Shown in pieces: positions 20,318 through 29,983 of a stretch of 64,000 nucleotides of DNA. The notes under the pieces were generated by a model. It was not told the DNA's origin. It did no database searches and saw only the letters and a program-made list of their open reading frames with translations. The stretch's first letter is position 1, and every line of letters starts with the position of its first letter. Source of the DNA: Halobacillus halophilus DSM 2266 (lineage in GTDB: Bacteria; Bacillota; Bacilli; Bacillales; Halobacillaceae). Location: NCBI RefSeq assembly GCF_000284515.1, contig NC_017668.1, forward strand, positions 4,086,633 through 4,150,632, read 5' to 3'. Position numbers and translations under genes: made by a program.

Positions 20318-21262
20318 TCATTTCTTTCCTTTTATCCGTTCTCTAAGAGAAAATCCTATATCAATTATACCTAAGATTCGCACAAGATACAGTAAGATTT
20401 GTGGAAGTAAAAGGCAAATCACGACAATTACGACTGGTATGGCCTTTGACCATTTCTTCACTTCTGCATAGTAAAAGATAAAAGAGAACCCTTGCAATAC
20501 TAGCAGGCTGCCGGCCAACGTGTATACGTTGATCGATCCCAAGTAGAGCAATCCTTCTTCATTCGTAGGAATATAGGTTAAAACCAACGCGAAGAAGTAA
20601 TACCATAAAACTGCGGTCGGCAGCTTAAATTCTTTAAATGGAGGAAAGCGGAATTGTTTTTTGTCCACTCGGTTAATCACTTTATACGTCAGCCACTGGC
20701 TGATGAAAGCAAACACAATCCCTGTCATAACCAGAATACTTGGAATAATATCCGGCAAAAATTCAACCGTTTCACGTAAAGCTTCTAATGAAGCTTCTGT
20801 ATTCTCCCCTCCGAGCATTCCCGGAAGCATATTATTCGTCCTGGTGAAGGCGTCATTTAGACTTGTGCTGATCTGCTCTCCCCAGTTAACACCGAAGAGT
20901 AACTGAGAAGCTAGATAAATACCGGCTGCGCCAATACTGAAGCCGACTGATCCAAAAGCCCACGCCTCCAAAGAAGATTGTTTATTATACAGGGCTCCAC
21001 CTAAGAAGACCCCGCCAATCCCTGCTAATAAAGTGAACATTGAAAAAACGGGTCCAAATAGCAGGGTAAACAATAAAGCAGCTATGAACATTAATGCTCC
21101 TGCTTTCCAGCCATGCCGATAGCTATAAAATATGAAAGGAATGGGAAGCGTAAATAACAGGACAGGTCCAAGCCAGATTGGCATGAAAATAATTACCAAT
21201 AACAATAGCAGATAAACGCCTGTCATTAAAGCCCCTTCCGTAATTCTTTTTGTGTCATTCAT
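20318..21262 (-). CDS. yybS: YybS-like DUF2232 membrane protein
   Basis: 314 residues from the ATG at 21260-21262 (MNDTKRITEGALMTG); an upstream GTG is too near the AGAGGTG site. About eight membrane helices. Family function is unknown; its fixed position before gdpP-rplI in Bacillaceae supports the call. Confidence 0.85.
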   Translation of the reverse strand: MNDTKRITEGALMTGVYLLLLLVIIFMPIWLGPVLLFTLPIPFIFYSYRHGWKAGALMFIAALLFTLLFGPVFSMFTLLAGIGGVFLGGALYNKQSSLEAWAFGSVGFSIGAAGIYLASQLLFGVNWGEQISTSLNDAFTRTNNMLPGMLGGENTEASLEALRETVEFLPDIIPSILVMTGIVFAFISQWLTYKVINRVDKKQFRFPPFKEFKLPTAVLWYYFFALVLTYIPTNEEGLLYLGSINVYTLAGSLLVLQGFSFIFYYAEVKKWSKAIPVVIVVICLLLPQILLYLVRILGIIDIGFSLRERIKGKK

Positions 21263-21429
21263 TTCCAGAAACACCTCTATTTCTATCTTCCATCTACTAG
21301 CTTATCTATTTTAACATATATCGTTTTTCCTATTCTTCTCATTCTTCTTATAGAAAGTGACGATTTTGGTAGAAATGTCTGTTGTCTGATATGATTAAAT
21401 GTAATATTGCGAATTTTAGGAGGATGATC

Positions 21430-22245
21430 ATGCGGACTGACTATCATGTACACATGGCCGAAACCGGTAACCTTGAGGTCGATTATTTAAAAACTTACAT
21501 CGAAAAAGCGAAAGAAGAAGGAATACAAGAGCTGGGCATTTCCGAACACGCCTACTTTTTTCAAGAGACGAGACCGATCCTCTCTAATCCGTGGGTGGAA
21601 AACCGCCGAACTCTCGATTTCAGTACTTATCAGAATATGTTTGACCAGGCTGAAAAGGAAGGTCTGACGATCAAAATGGGCATTGAAATGGATTATATGC
21701 CCGGCAAAGAAAAAGAAATGGAAGCTTTTATTTCTGAGCGTCCTTTTGACTATGTCATTGGCTCCGTACACTGGATTGATGAGTGGGGGATTGACCTTGC
21801 TACTTTCCGTGATGAGTATGAGAAAAGGGATCTCTATGAAGTCTACCGCCAATACTTCGACCGCGTCGTTACGCTTGCAGAGTCCGGCTTATTTGATTTT
21901 GTCGGTCACATTGATGTCATTAAAGTGTTTGGCTACCGTCCTGACGACCAGGAATTCCTTCGTGAACAGTATAAACGAGCAGCTGAAGCACTAGCTTCTA
22001 CAGGTACATGTATTGAAATCAGTACGGCTGGTCTCAGAAAGCCGGTCGGAGAAATGTACCCGGATCCTGAACTGCTGCAAATTTGTAAAGATGCTGGTGT
22101 TGGAATCGTTCTCTGTTCGGATGCTCATAAACCGGATCATGTAGGGCACCGGTATGAAGAAGCCGTGGAGCTTGCAAAATCTGCTGGATATGAGCAAGTC
22201 CACGTATTTACGAACCGTGAAGCCTCCGTCCACCCTCTTAAATAA
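21430..22245 (+). CDS. PHP-domain histidinol-phosphatase-like hydrolase
   Basis: 271 residues from the ATG after AGGAGG (spacing 6). Metal-binding motifs of the PHP domain are visible: DYHVH near the N-terminus, ISEHAYF, VIGSVHWID, FVGHIDVIK and LCSDAHKPDHVG. Related to HisK-type histidinol phosphatases, but no other his gene is nearby, so the true substrate may be another phosphoester. Monocistronic with its own terminator. Confidence 0.85.
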   Translation: MRTDYHVHMAETGNLEVDYLKTYIEKAKEEGIQELGISEHAYFFQETRPILSNPWVENRRTLDFSTYQNMFDQAEKEGLTIKMGIEMDYMPGKEKEMEAFISERPFDYVIGSVHWIDEWGIDLATFRDEYEKRDLYEVYRQYFDRVVTLAESGLFDFVGHIDVIKVFGYRPDDQEFLREQYKRAAEALASTGTCIEISTAGLRKPVGEMYPDPELLQICKDAGVGIVLCSDAHKPDHVGHRYEEAVELAKSAGYEQVHVFTNREASVHPLK

Positions 22246-22261
22246 ATAGGAAAATGAAAAG

Positions 22262-22288
22262 GAGCCGGAGAAACCGGCTCTTTTTTTT
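22262..22288 (+). terminator. Terminator of the PHP gene
   Basis: GAGCCGG-AGAAA-CCGGCTC followed by eight T. Confidence 0.93.
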
Positions 22289-22360
22289 ATCAGTAGTGGT
22301 GGGCCCATTAACTACTATCAAAATCGATATTGCTTCTTTCAGATAAGCTCCCGATACTGG

Positions 22361-22876
22361 AAGACTCAGTTTCAAGACATTGGAGGAACGGAAGGTCCTC
22401 CGGGGGACGATTTCGCTTTCCGCGGGCATGAGGTGAGCTTCCTCGGGCTTAACAGCCCTGCGGGATCTCACCGATCATGTTCATCCCGCAGGAGTCTACA
22501 CCGTCCCCCTCCGGACCTAGCCGAATGAGAACCTTGAAAGCACTTAAGATATCCTCTTAAGTGTCCGTTATTCTCTCGCGGCTGAGTTGGTGGGGAAATG
22601 ACGAGACTCCCATGGGAGAAGGAACTAGGTGAGATCCCGCAGGGAGTGAAACGAGCGAGGAAGCTCACCGTTCCCCCATAGGAAAGTGTTCAAATGTGGA
22701 ATCACCCCGAAAGACACGACCAGCATAAGCCGACCATCAAAAGGATGGTGGTTTTTCCGTCCGTTGATGAACGGCTTATGTCTCGAGGGTCTGGGTGATG
22801 GAACAAGACGAGTTATTTCCCCACCAGCCCCTTCCTCATATCGTAACGGATCCAAGGTATCTCGAAACTGAGTCTT
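22361..22876. repeat. Repeat R2 (same family as R1, same orientation)
   Basis: Left end AAGACTCAGTTTCAAGAC at 22361, right end ATCTCGAAACTGAGTCTT at 22859-22876. Arm 1 (about 22390-22525) is a long palindrome whose outer stem pairs GGTCC..GGGGGACG with CGTCCCCC..GGACC. Arm 2 (about 22590-22835) carries a 122 bp hairpin module at 22687-22808. It lies between the ends of two convergent genes. Confidence 0.85.
22687..22808. repeat. Hairpin module I1 (122 bp) inside R2
   Basis: Core stem CATAAGCCG with CGGCTTATG, then CATCAA with TTGATG, then a G/C-rich inner stem containing one G-T pair here. The inverse-oriented copy in R6 (60954-61075) has the same length and sits at the same place in arm 2. 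Confidence 0.8.
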
Positions 22877-22943
22877 ACAGTAACCGGCCCGTTAGTTTAA
22901 TAAGTTGATCATGGAAATTACCTACGATGTTGAAGCGCCAATG

Positions 22944-22981
22944 AAAAAGCAGACTTCCTCTTGAAGGAAGTCTGCTTTGTT
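22944..22981 (-). terminator. Terminator of the AbgT gene
   Basis: AAGCAGACTTCC-TTCAAGA-GGAAGTCTGCTTTTT read on the minus strand. Confidence 0.9.
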
Positions 22982-22998
22982 AATCGTAAGTCATCCTA

Positions 22999-24516
22999 TT
23001 AATAACTGATAGGAGCTCCTGGTCCTACTGGAATACCGAGCAGTACCCAAACCAGCAGCATAACTAGCCAAGCTAGCAGGAATGCGACTGAGTAAGGAAT
23101 CATCATGGAAATTAACGTTCCAATACCTAGTTTCTTATCATAACGCTGAGCAAAGGCAATAATTACCGGGAAATAAAGAAGCAGCGGCGTAATCATGTTC
23201 GTCACTGAGTCAGCAATCCGGTACAGCAGCGTTGTAAACTCAGGAGAATAGCCAAGATTCATCATAATCGGGACAAACACAGGGGCTAAGATCGTCCATT
23301 TTGCTGAAGAACTTCCAATAAAGAAGTTCACAACCATAGTCAGCCCAAGGAACGTCAGAATAAGACCAATTCCATCAAATCCTGTAGAATTTAAGAAATC
23401 CGCTCCTTTAAAAGCGATCACAGTTCCGAGATTCGTTTCACGGAAATAAGCAATAAATTGACCGGCAGTAAAAGCAAGGGCAATATATCCACTCATGCTG
23501 GCCATTGTTTTACCTAAGAGCTTCGTAAGATCCTTATCGTTTTTAATCTCTTTTACCACAATTCCATAAATCAGTCCTGGAACAAGGAATAAAATGAAAA
23601 TAACGAAAACCAGGGCATTAAAGAATGGTGAATCGATGTAAGCCCCATCACCGCGCAGCGGGCCAAATGATAGATAGGCCATCAAGAGAAATGTAAACAG
23701 AAATCCTATACCAGCCAGACGCATCCCTCTTTTTTCAAGAGAGGTAAGCTCGTCGATCTCTCCGTTTTCTCCACCTTCATAACGACCTAATCGAGGTTCG
23801 ACAATCTTATCTGTCACAAGCGTACCTACGATCGTTACCAGCAGTACAGACACGGCCGCGAAGAAATAGTTCATAGTTACGGTAATCGTTTCTGCATAAG
23901 CAGGGTCAAGCGTTCGTGTGGCTTCAACGGTTAATTCCTGCAGCACGGCATCGGTGGAAGTGAGGGCCGGATTGGCTCCAAATCCGCCTGATACACCGGC
24001 GAACGCAGCCGCTAGACCAGCTAGCGGGTGTCGGCCTAATCCTAGAAAAAGTACAGCGCCGAGTGGTGGAAGGACCACATACCCAGCATTAACGGCTACA
24101 CTGGACATGACACCGGCGAATACTAGAGCTGCTGTAAGCAATCGGTTCGGGAAAGAAAATACAATTCCTTTTAATGAAGAATTAATTAATCCGGTTTGTT
24201 CCGCTAAACCAATCCCGAGCATCGTTACGAGTACGGCTCCAAGCGGCGGAAATCCAATAAAGTTTTCAACGGCACTGTTAAAGATATAATCTAGGCCGCT
24301 TAGGCTGAATAAGTTTTTAACTTGAATGACTTCCCCTGACGTAGGGTTCGTCACGGACACAGAAGAAAATATACCCGATATAATAACTACAATAAGGGCT
24401 AATATTGCAAACAGAAGAAGTGGAGACGGAAGCTTATTTCCGAGCCACTCAATGCCGTCTAATATCCGAAATAAAAATCTTCGAGGTGACGATGGGGTTG
24501 CTTTTTTCTCTGACAT
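22999..24516 (-). CDS. AbgT-family transporter
   Basis: 505 residues, about 11-12 membrane helices. The sequence GPLRGDGAYIDSPFFNALV and ITPLLLYFPVIIAFAQRYDKK are typical of the AbgT family (p-aminobenzoyl-glutamate uptake in Escherichia coli; antifolate efflux in others). No aminobenzoyl-glutamate hydrolase gene is adjacent, so substrate and direction cannot be decided. Monocistronic, with ATG after AAGGAGG. Confidence 0.9.
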   Translation of the reverse strand: MSEKKATPSSPRRFLFRILDGIEWLGNKLPSPLLLFAILALIVVIISGIFSSVSVTNPTSGEVIQVKNLFSLSGLDYIFNSAVENFIGFPPLGAVLVTMLGIGLAEQTGLINSSLKGIVFSFPNRLLTAALVFAGVMSSVAVNAGYVVLPPLGAVLFLGLGRHPLAGLAAAFAGVSGGFGANPALTSTDAVLQELTVEATRTLDPAYAETITVTMNYFFAAVSVLLVTIVGTLVTDKIVEPRLGRYEGGENGEIDELTSLEKRGMRLAGIGFLFTFLLMAYLSFGPLRGDGAYIDSPFFNALVFVIFILFLVPGLIYGIVVKEIKNDKDLTKLLGKTMASMSGYIALAFTAGQFIAYFRETNLGTVIAFKGADFLNSTGFDGIGLILTFLGLTMVVNFFIGSSSAKWTILAPVFVPIMMNLGYSPEFTTLLYRIADSVTNMITPLLLYFPVIIAFAQRYDKKLGIGTLISMMIPYSVAFLLAWLVMLLVWVLLGIPVGPGAPISY

Positions 24517-24560
24517 ACACCAGACCTCCTTATTAATGTTGATTGTTTAGGTCGGAATTT

Positions 24561-24589
24561 AATTTAACAAGTCTTCCGCTGAAAGTCAA
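24561..24589 (-). promoter_or_regulatory. Promoter of the AbgT gene
   Basis: On the minus strand TTGACT (24584-24589), 17 bases, TAAATT (24561-24566). Confidence 0.6.
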
Positions 24590-24648
24590 AGCATTGAAAT
24601 TAAATTGTAAAAAGGATGTACATACAAGCGGTTACAAGCACATCACGT

Positions 24649-24678
24649 AAAAAGCCCTGGAAGAATTTCTCCCAGGGC
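24649..24678 (-). terminator. Terminator of the FAD oxidoreductase gene
   Basis: Minus strand GCCCTGGG-AGAAATTCTT-CCAGGGC followed by T5, a few bases after the stop codon. Confidence 0.85.
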
Positions 24679-24685
24679 ACGTTTC

Positions 24686-26254
24686 TTATAGTTTATCAGC
24701 AAGCAGCCAGCCAGAGGTTCCGTTCAATCCACCTCCTGGCCAGGTTGCAGCTCCTACCATATATAAGCGATCAATAGGCGTCTTATAACGGGAATAGCCT
24801 GGAACCGGTCGGAATACGTAGTTTTGGAAGAGGTGATGACTTCCACTTACACTATCTCCACCAACAAGGTTCGGGTTATCCTCCTCTAGATCTGCGGGGG
24901 AGAGTACGGTCCTTTTTCGAATGGCGCGCTTACTATTATGGGTGTAGGCAGCCAGTTTCTCTATAACGCGGTCCGCATAAGCCTCTTTTATGTTGGACCA
25001 GTCATCTGCTTCAATTTCATTCAGCGAATCTTTTTTCACGTGAGAAGGTAAGGCCCTCACTTGAATCCAGAGCGTTGATTTCCCTTCCGGAGATCGGGTC
25101 TCGTCCATAACATCCGGCTGACCGACGATCAGCAGGGGACTGTCCGGGAGCTCTCCATTCATAGCCTGCGTGTAAGTTCTTGCTAAGTCTTCCACATAAG
25201 GACCTATGTGAACGTAAGCAAATTCAGAGTATTTCTCTCCTGCTTTCCATTGAAGAGGTTCGTCCAGGGAGAGATGAATCATCATCGTCGCCGGTCCATA
25301 GCGGTAACTATCGGCTTCTTGAAGATAGTGATCCGGAACCTCCTTTTCGTCTAGCAGACGGTTCACCATCTGGGTAGGTGTTACATTTCCTATAACAGCC
25401 TTTTCGGCTATGATTTCCTCTCCATTTTCGAGGACCACTCCATAGGCCTGACCACTTTCGACGAGTACTCGTTCTACGGATGCTTCCGTCCTTATCTCAC
25501 CAAGCCGGATTTCAAGCATTTTGACCATGCTCTCGATCATGTTCTGAATGCCGCCTTTGGAAAAAGCCATGCCGTTCCGCTGATTCAAAATGGATTCCAG
25601 GAACGGAAAGACCGCTCCGTTAGAGACATCAGGACCAAAATCCAAATGAAGTCCCCAAGGGGCCACCATCGCTTTTACTTTATCGCTTTCAAACCAGTGA
25701 TCTACAAATTCGCGTGGTGATTGCAGCAAGTGGCTTCCCAGTTCCATCAGTCCATTTAACTTAAGCTGTTTCATGGACTTCATTACGTGCTTCCAAGCTT
25801 CATAGGAGGGAAGTTCCATCTGCATGAGCGGCATAAAGTGAGGAGTCGTTTGATCGTAATAATGGCTCAGGTCCTTCCAGGCATACGTATCATCGGTCGA
25901 ATGATAGGCCAGACTTTTGAACATTTCCTTACGATTCTGGTAGGCTCCTATCCCTGTATCATCAGGAAAGACGCTGGCGTAAGGCTTATCATTTACTACG
26001 GGTTCAAAACCAAAGCGCTGCATTTCTTCTTCGTATTTCTGATAAAATTGCGACCCTAAAAATAAACCAATATTCATCGCATATACATCATGAACATAAC
26101 CAGGCTCTGTCACTTCTCCGGACTTAGATGCACCTCCGGGTTTCGATGACTTTTCTAAGACCAGTACTTTCCACCCTTTTTCTGCCAGCTGGATAGCTGA
26201 GATTAGTCCATTATGTCCAGCACCGATCACAATAGCATCATATTTCTTGGTCAA
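24686..26254 (-). CDS. FAD-dependent oxidoreductase, CrtI/PYROXD2-like
   Basis: 522 residues. N-terminal dinucleotide-binding motif IVIGAGHNGLISAIQLAEKG, then VLEKSSKPGGASKS and the C-terminal FAD segment YMVGAATWPGGGLNG characterise the phytoene-desaturase/PYROXD2 group. There is no other carotenoid gene nearby, so a carotenoid role is not shown. TTG start after GAGGAGGAG; the overlapping ATG is out of frame. Upstream (26255-26995) is mostly repeat R3. Confidence 0.85.
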   Translation of the reverse strand: MTKKYDAIVIGAGHNGLISAIQLAEKGWKVLVLEKSSKPGGASKSGEVTEPGYVHDVYAMNIGLFLGSQFYQKYEEEMQRFGFEPVVNDKPYASVFPDDTGIGAYQNRKEMFKSLAYHSTDDTYAWKDLSHYYDQTTPHFMPLMQMELPSYEAWKHVMKSMKQLKLNGLMELGSHLLQSPREFVDHWFESDKVKAMVAPWGLHLDFGPDVSNGAVFPFLESILNQRNGMAFSKGGIQNMIESMVKMLEIRLGEIRTEASVERVLVESGQAYGVVLENGEEIIAEKAVIGNVTPTQMVNRLLDEKEVPDHYLQEADSYRYGPATMMIHLSLDEPLQWKAGEKYSEFAYVHIGPYVEDLARTYTQAMNGELPDSPLLIVGQPDVMDETRSPEGKSTLWIQVRALPSHVKKDSLNEIEADDWSNIKEAYADRVIEKLAAYTHNSKRAIRKRTVLSPADLEEDNPNLVGGDSVSGSHHLFQNYVFRPVPGYSRYKTPIDRLYMVGAATWPGGGLNGTSGWLLADKL

Positions 26255-26384
26255 TTCATCTCCTCCTCTTCCTCTTATATAGAGAGTTTTGCTACTCTTC
26301 TGTTACCAAAAACAAGACGAATTAAACTTTTTTGTGATTCTATAGGACTAGAATCTGTTCTAACAGAAAAGCTCCCTTTTGTTG

Positions 26385-26897
26385 AAGACTCAGTTTCGAG
26401 ATAAATGGGGCCGTTACAGTAGGTGCATGAGGGTTGGAGGGGAAATAACTCGCTTTCCTGTGGGGGAACTGCTGAGCCTCCTCAGTCGTTTTCACTCCTT
26501 GTGGGGTCTCACCTAGATCCTTCTCCCACGGGAGTCTCGCTATTTCCCCCTCCAACCCAACTATAATTTTGTGAACGGACCCTGCTAGTATAAAAAGTGG
26601 GAACCCTAACGCGTCTCACCTGCTTCTATTACCGTGTTTATCCCCTGTACAGACTCGTTATTTAGTGTTGAGCACGTAGAGGTTACGCTTCCTTATATGA
26701 AGGCATTTACATAAAAGATTTTGAGCTTCTCATGAACGCAAAAGGGCGGAAGGGAACGGTGAAGACTCCTGCGGGATGAACATGATCGGTGAGATCCCGC
26801 AGGGCTGTTAAGCCCGAGGAAGCTCAGCACATGCCCGCGGAAAGCGAGCCGTTCCCTGGAGCCCCTTTCTCCACACAATATCTCGAAGTCGAGTCTT
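26385..26897. repeat. Repeat R3 (R family, opposite orientation to R1/R2)
   Basis: Left end AAGACTCAGTTTCGAGAT at 26385-26402; right end ATCTCGAAGTCGAGTCTT at 26880-26897. Arm 2 comes first (about 26430-26560), then arm 1 (about 26745-26870). An outer extension AAAAGCTCCCTTTT precedes the left end, as in R6. No insertion modules. Confidence 0.85.
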
Positions 26898-26953
26898 ACA
26901 GTAAACGGCCCGTTAGTTTAATAAGTTTCTTAATTAACGTTCAACATCTAAAT

Positions 26954-26985
26954 AAAAAATTCCCGGAGACCAGGTCCCCGGGAAT
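26954..26985 (-). terminator. Terminator of serA
   Basis: Minus strand ATTCCCGG-GGACCTGGTCT-CCGGGAAT followed by T6. Confidence 0.92.
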
Positions 26986-26995
26986 AGATTCTATC

Positions 26996-28579
26996 TTATA
27001 GAGTTAAGCACTGAACTTTATTAATATCCGTAATTTCTCCCAGCCGATCCTGACACTCGGACTCCACTTCTTTGTCCACGGTCAGAACCATAACAGCGTC
27101 TCCGCCCTGGTTGGTTCTGCCTACCTGCATGGTAGCAATGTTCATATTGTGCTCAGATAAGAGACTCCCCACACGTCCGATAGCGCCCGGCTGGTCTTTG
27201 TGGTGGATAAGAATAAGGTTCCCATCTGGGACCACGTCAATGGAGTATTGATCCAGCTGGACAATACGGGCTCCAAGACCATTTAACAAAGTACCTGCGA
27301 TACTTCGTTTCTCCTGATCCGTTTCAATTTCAACAGTCAGCAAGTTCGTAAACCCTTTGGTTGACGTCGACTTTTGCTCATTGATGACAATTCCCTTATC
27401 AGAAGCTGTTTTAAAGGCATTTACGTCGTTCACACGCTGTCCAATGTGTCGGCGCAGAATTCCTTTAATCGCGATTCTGGTAAGCGGGGTGGTATCCACG
27501 TCTGTCAGTTCTCCTGAATAATACACACTTACGCGCTCAAGCGTTCCTTCCACTACTCGGGACAAGAAAGCACCCAGGCGTTCCGACAGCTTGAAATATG
27601 GAGAGAGCTGCTCCATCATTTCTGAAGAAACGGAAGGCATATTGACAGGGTTTCTTACCGTTCCGCCTCTTAAGTGCTCTAATACGTCGTAACTTACATC
27701 GGTTGCAACATTTTCCTGAGCCTCTACCGTGCTTGCTCCCAGGTGCGGGGTAGCAACGACTTCTGTAAGAGAAAGAAGAGGGTGCTCGGTTGCCGGCTCT
27801 TCTTCAAACACATCAAGCGCCGCTCCGGCAATTTTTCCACTTTGAATAGCCTGATAAAGAGCATCTTCATCAACAATTCCGCCGCGGGCGCAGTTCAAAA
27901 TCCTGGCACCAGGTTTCATAAGCTGAATGGCTTCACGATCAATCAAATGCTTCGTTTCTTCCATTAAAGGTGTATGAACCGTTAAGAAATCTGCCTGCTG
28001 CAGTACTTCCTGAAGAGTTCCATGATCCACACCGGCTTTATCAGCCTTTTCCTGATTAAGAAATGGATCATAGGCGATGACTTTCATTCTCTGACCTTTA
28101 GCGCGCTGAGCCACTTCTCTTCCGATTCTGCCGAAACCGACCACGCCGAGCGTTTTACCTTTAAGCTCGACCCCGACGAATTTCTTTCTTTCCCAGCGTT
28201 TTTGCTGTAATTGGTGATAGGCTTGAGGAATATTGCGTGCGAGAGACATCAGCATAGCCATCGTATGTTCTGCTGTTGAAATGGTATTTCCATCAGGAGC
28301 ATTTACCACAACTACACCATGTTCTGTTGCCGCATCGAGATCAATATTGTCCACGCCAACGCCCGCACGTCCGATTACCTGCAGGTTTTCGGCATGTTCA
28401 ATCACTTCTCTGGTTACTTGTGTCTGGCTTCTGACAATAATAGCTTGCACAGACTTTACGGCCTCAAGCAGCTCTTCATGACTCAGAGAAGGATCTGCAA
28501 TGGCTTCCACATCCTCCGCATCCAGTAAAGGACGGATTCCTTCTTCACTTAAAGGGTCACAGATTAACACGCGGTACAT
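26996..28579 (-). CDS. serA: D-3-phosphoglycerate dehydrogenase
   Basis: 527 residues: NAD-binding dehydrogenase domain with [16 protein letters not shown] and the catalytic Arg, Glu and His region ([22 protein letters not shown]), an intervening ASB domain (about 320-440) and a C-terminal ACT domain (about 455-527, [20 protein letters not shown]). It oxidises 3-phosphoglycerate in the first step of serine synthesis; the ACT domain suggests serine feedback. The ATG overlaps the stop of the aminotransferase gene by one base. Confidence 0.97.
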   Translation of the reverse strand: MYRVLICDPLSEEGIRPLLDAEDVEAIADPSLSHEELLEAVKSVQAIIVRSQTQVTREVIEHAENLQVIGRAGVGVDNIDLDAATEHGVVVVNAPDGNTISTAEHTMAMLMSLARNIPQAYHQLQQKRWERKKFVGVELKGKTLGVVGFGRIGREVAQRAKGQRMKVIAYDPFLNQEKADKAGVDHGTLQEVLQQADFLTVHTPLMEETKHLIDREAIQLMKPGARILNCARGGIVDEDALYQAIQSGKIAGAALDVFEEEPATEHPLLSLTEVVATPHLGASTVEAQENVATDVSYDVLEHLRGGTVRNPVNMPSVSSEMMEQLSPYFKLSERLGAFLSRVVEGTLERVSVYYSGELTDVDTTPLTRIAIKGILRRHIGQRVNDVNAFKTASDKGIVINEQKSTSTKGFTNLLTVEIETDQEKRSIAGTLLNGLGARIVQLDQYSIDVVPDGNLILIHHKDQPGAIGRVGSLLSEHNMNIATMQVGRTNQGGDAVMVLTVDKEVESECQDRLGEITDINKVQCLTL

Positions 28580-29742
28580 TATTTTCCCTCCCTGGTGTGA
28601 TTGAGATAAACTTCCTGTGCGGCGACAACGCCAGCCCCAGGTTTAAAATCATGGTTCAATCGTTTCAATATAACTTCTAAAATGCTTACATATTGAAGAA
28701 CATTTGCCGGACGGCAATAGCCCATATGGCCAATTCGGAAAATTTCACCTTTCATATGGTTCTGTCCGCCAGCCACCATCAGTCCGAACTCTTCATTCGC
28801 AAGCTTTCTGAATTGTTCTGCATTAAAAGTAGTGGGTTGAATAGACGTAACGGTTGTAGAAGCACTCTCATCGTCCACCAGTAATGGAAGGTTAAGAGCT
28901 TTACAAGCCTCGCGCGTCATGTTTTTCATAAGCTGATGACGCTCAAACACATCGTCCAGACCTTCTTCTTCTATTAAATTCAAGACTTCCTCTAAACCAA
29001 ATAAAAGAGACAAAGCCGGGGTGAAAGGTGTCTGGCCGTCACCCAGTTTTTTCTTATAGCTTCTTAAATCTAAGTAAAAACGTGGTCGATCATTATCATT
29101 AATAACCTCCCAGGCACGATCACTGACTGCTGCAAAAGCAAGACCTGCAGGGAGCATCATAGCTTTTTGAGATCCTGTCACTAAGAGATCGATTCCAGAC
29201 TGGTCCATCTCAATACGGGCTCCGCCAATAGATGACACACCATCTACAAGCACTAGAGCATCACTGATCTTATTGACGCTTTTGGCTACTTCTTCAACGG
29301 GATGCATCACCCCTGTAGACGTTTCACAATGAGTCAGAAAGACCGCTTTCGTCTCAGGATGAGCCTTAAGCGCTTCTTCCACCTGAGAAACTTGAACAGC
29401 ATTTCCCCATTCCAATTCAATACGATGGACCTTCAGCTCGTAGGACTCACAGATCTGCGCAAAGCGCGCACCGAAAGAACCGGCAACTACAGCGATGACT
29501 TCATCTCCCGGCTTCGTAGTATTCACTACAGCTGCTTCCAGGGCAGACGTGCCGCTTCCTGTAAGCAGAAGCACATCCTGAGAGGTACCAAAAATGGACT
29601 TCACGCGCGGAGTAATTCTGTTTATTAAGTCTTTACATTTCTGTCCTCTATGACCAATCATTGGCTGGATCATGGCCCGATCGACACTTGGCGGAATCGG
29701 CGTCGGACCCGGTGTATGCAATAAATCCCATTCCCGGTTCAT
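28579..29742 (-). CDS. Class V aminotransferase (serine-pyruvate/phosphoserine type)
   Basis: 387 residues from the ATG preceded by AGAAGGGTGG; two ATG codons further upstream lack a site. The fold is the alanine-glyoxylate/serine-pyruvate aminotransferase group (LHTPGPTPIPP, GHRGQKC, LVDGVSSIGG, PLP lysine in TGSQKAMMLPAG), not classical SerC. One-base overlap with serA suggests it makes phosphoserine from 3-phosphohydroxypyruvate. This role is inference from context. Confidence 0.88.
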   Translation of the reverse strand: MNREWDLLHTPGPTPIPPSVDRAMIQPMIGHRGQKCKDLINRITPRVKSIFGTSQDVLLLTGSGTSALEAAVVNTTKPGDEVIAVVAGSFGARFAQICESYELKVHRIELEWGNAVQVSQVEEALKAHPETKAVFLTHCETSTGVMHPVEEVAKSVNKISDALVLVDGVSSIGGARIEMDQSGIDLLVTGSQKAMMLPAGLAFAAVSDRAWEVINDNDRPRFYLDLRSYKKKLGDGQTPFTPALSLLFGLEEVLNLIEEEGLDDVFERHQLMKNMTREACKALNLPLLVDDESASTTVTSIQPTTFNAEQFRKLANEEFGLMVAGGQNHMKGEIFRIGHMGYCRPANVLQYVSILEVILKRLNHDFKPGAGVVAAQEVYLNHTREGK

Positions 29743-29828
29743 TTCTAGAACCACCCTTCTCATCAAATTCTATTCTCTTTTCCTATTATTAGTCGTTTGC
29801 TCTTTAGAAAAAGAAATGATATTCCTTT

Positions 29829-29856
29829 ATCCTATCAAAAGAATTAGTGTTGTCAA
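29829..29856 (-). promoter_or_regulatory. Promoter of the aminotransferase-serA operon
   Basis: Minus strand TTGACA (29851-29856), 16 bases, TAGGAT (29829-29834). Confidence 0.65.
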
Positions 29857-29913
29857 TCTAATTTGAATTTTCAGTAATGATGCTTTTTCCTCAGTTTTTA
29901 CAAAAAAATTACG

Positions 29914-29942
29914 TTGAAAAAATTCATAATTATCTGTATAAT
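29914..29942 (+). promoter_or_regulatory. Promoter of the peptide-binding lipoprotein gene
   Basis: TTGAAA (29914-29919), 17 bases, TATAAT (29937-29942), followed 28 bp later by a strong ribosome-binding site. Confidence 0.75.
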
Positions 29943-29983
29943 TCAAAAAGTACATATATTTGAAAAATTAGGGGGAGTTACAC

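Noticed and set aside
22238..22668. Open frames inside R2, R3, R4 and R6 with similar translations (for example MRSRRAVKPEEA...)
   Set aside because: They follow the repeat's palindromic arms, occur on either strand, lack ribosome-binding sites and resemble no protein.
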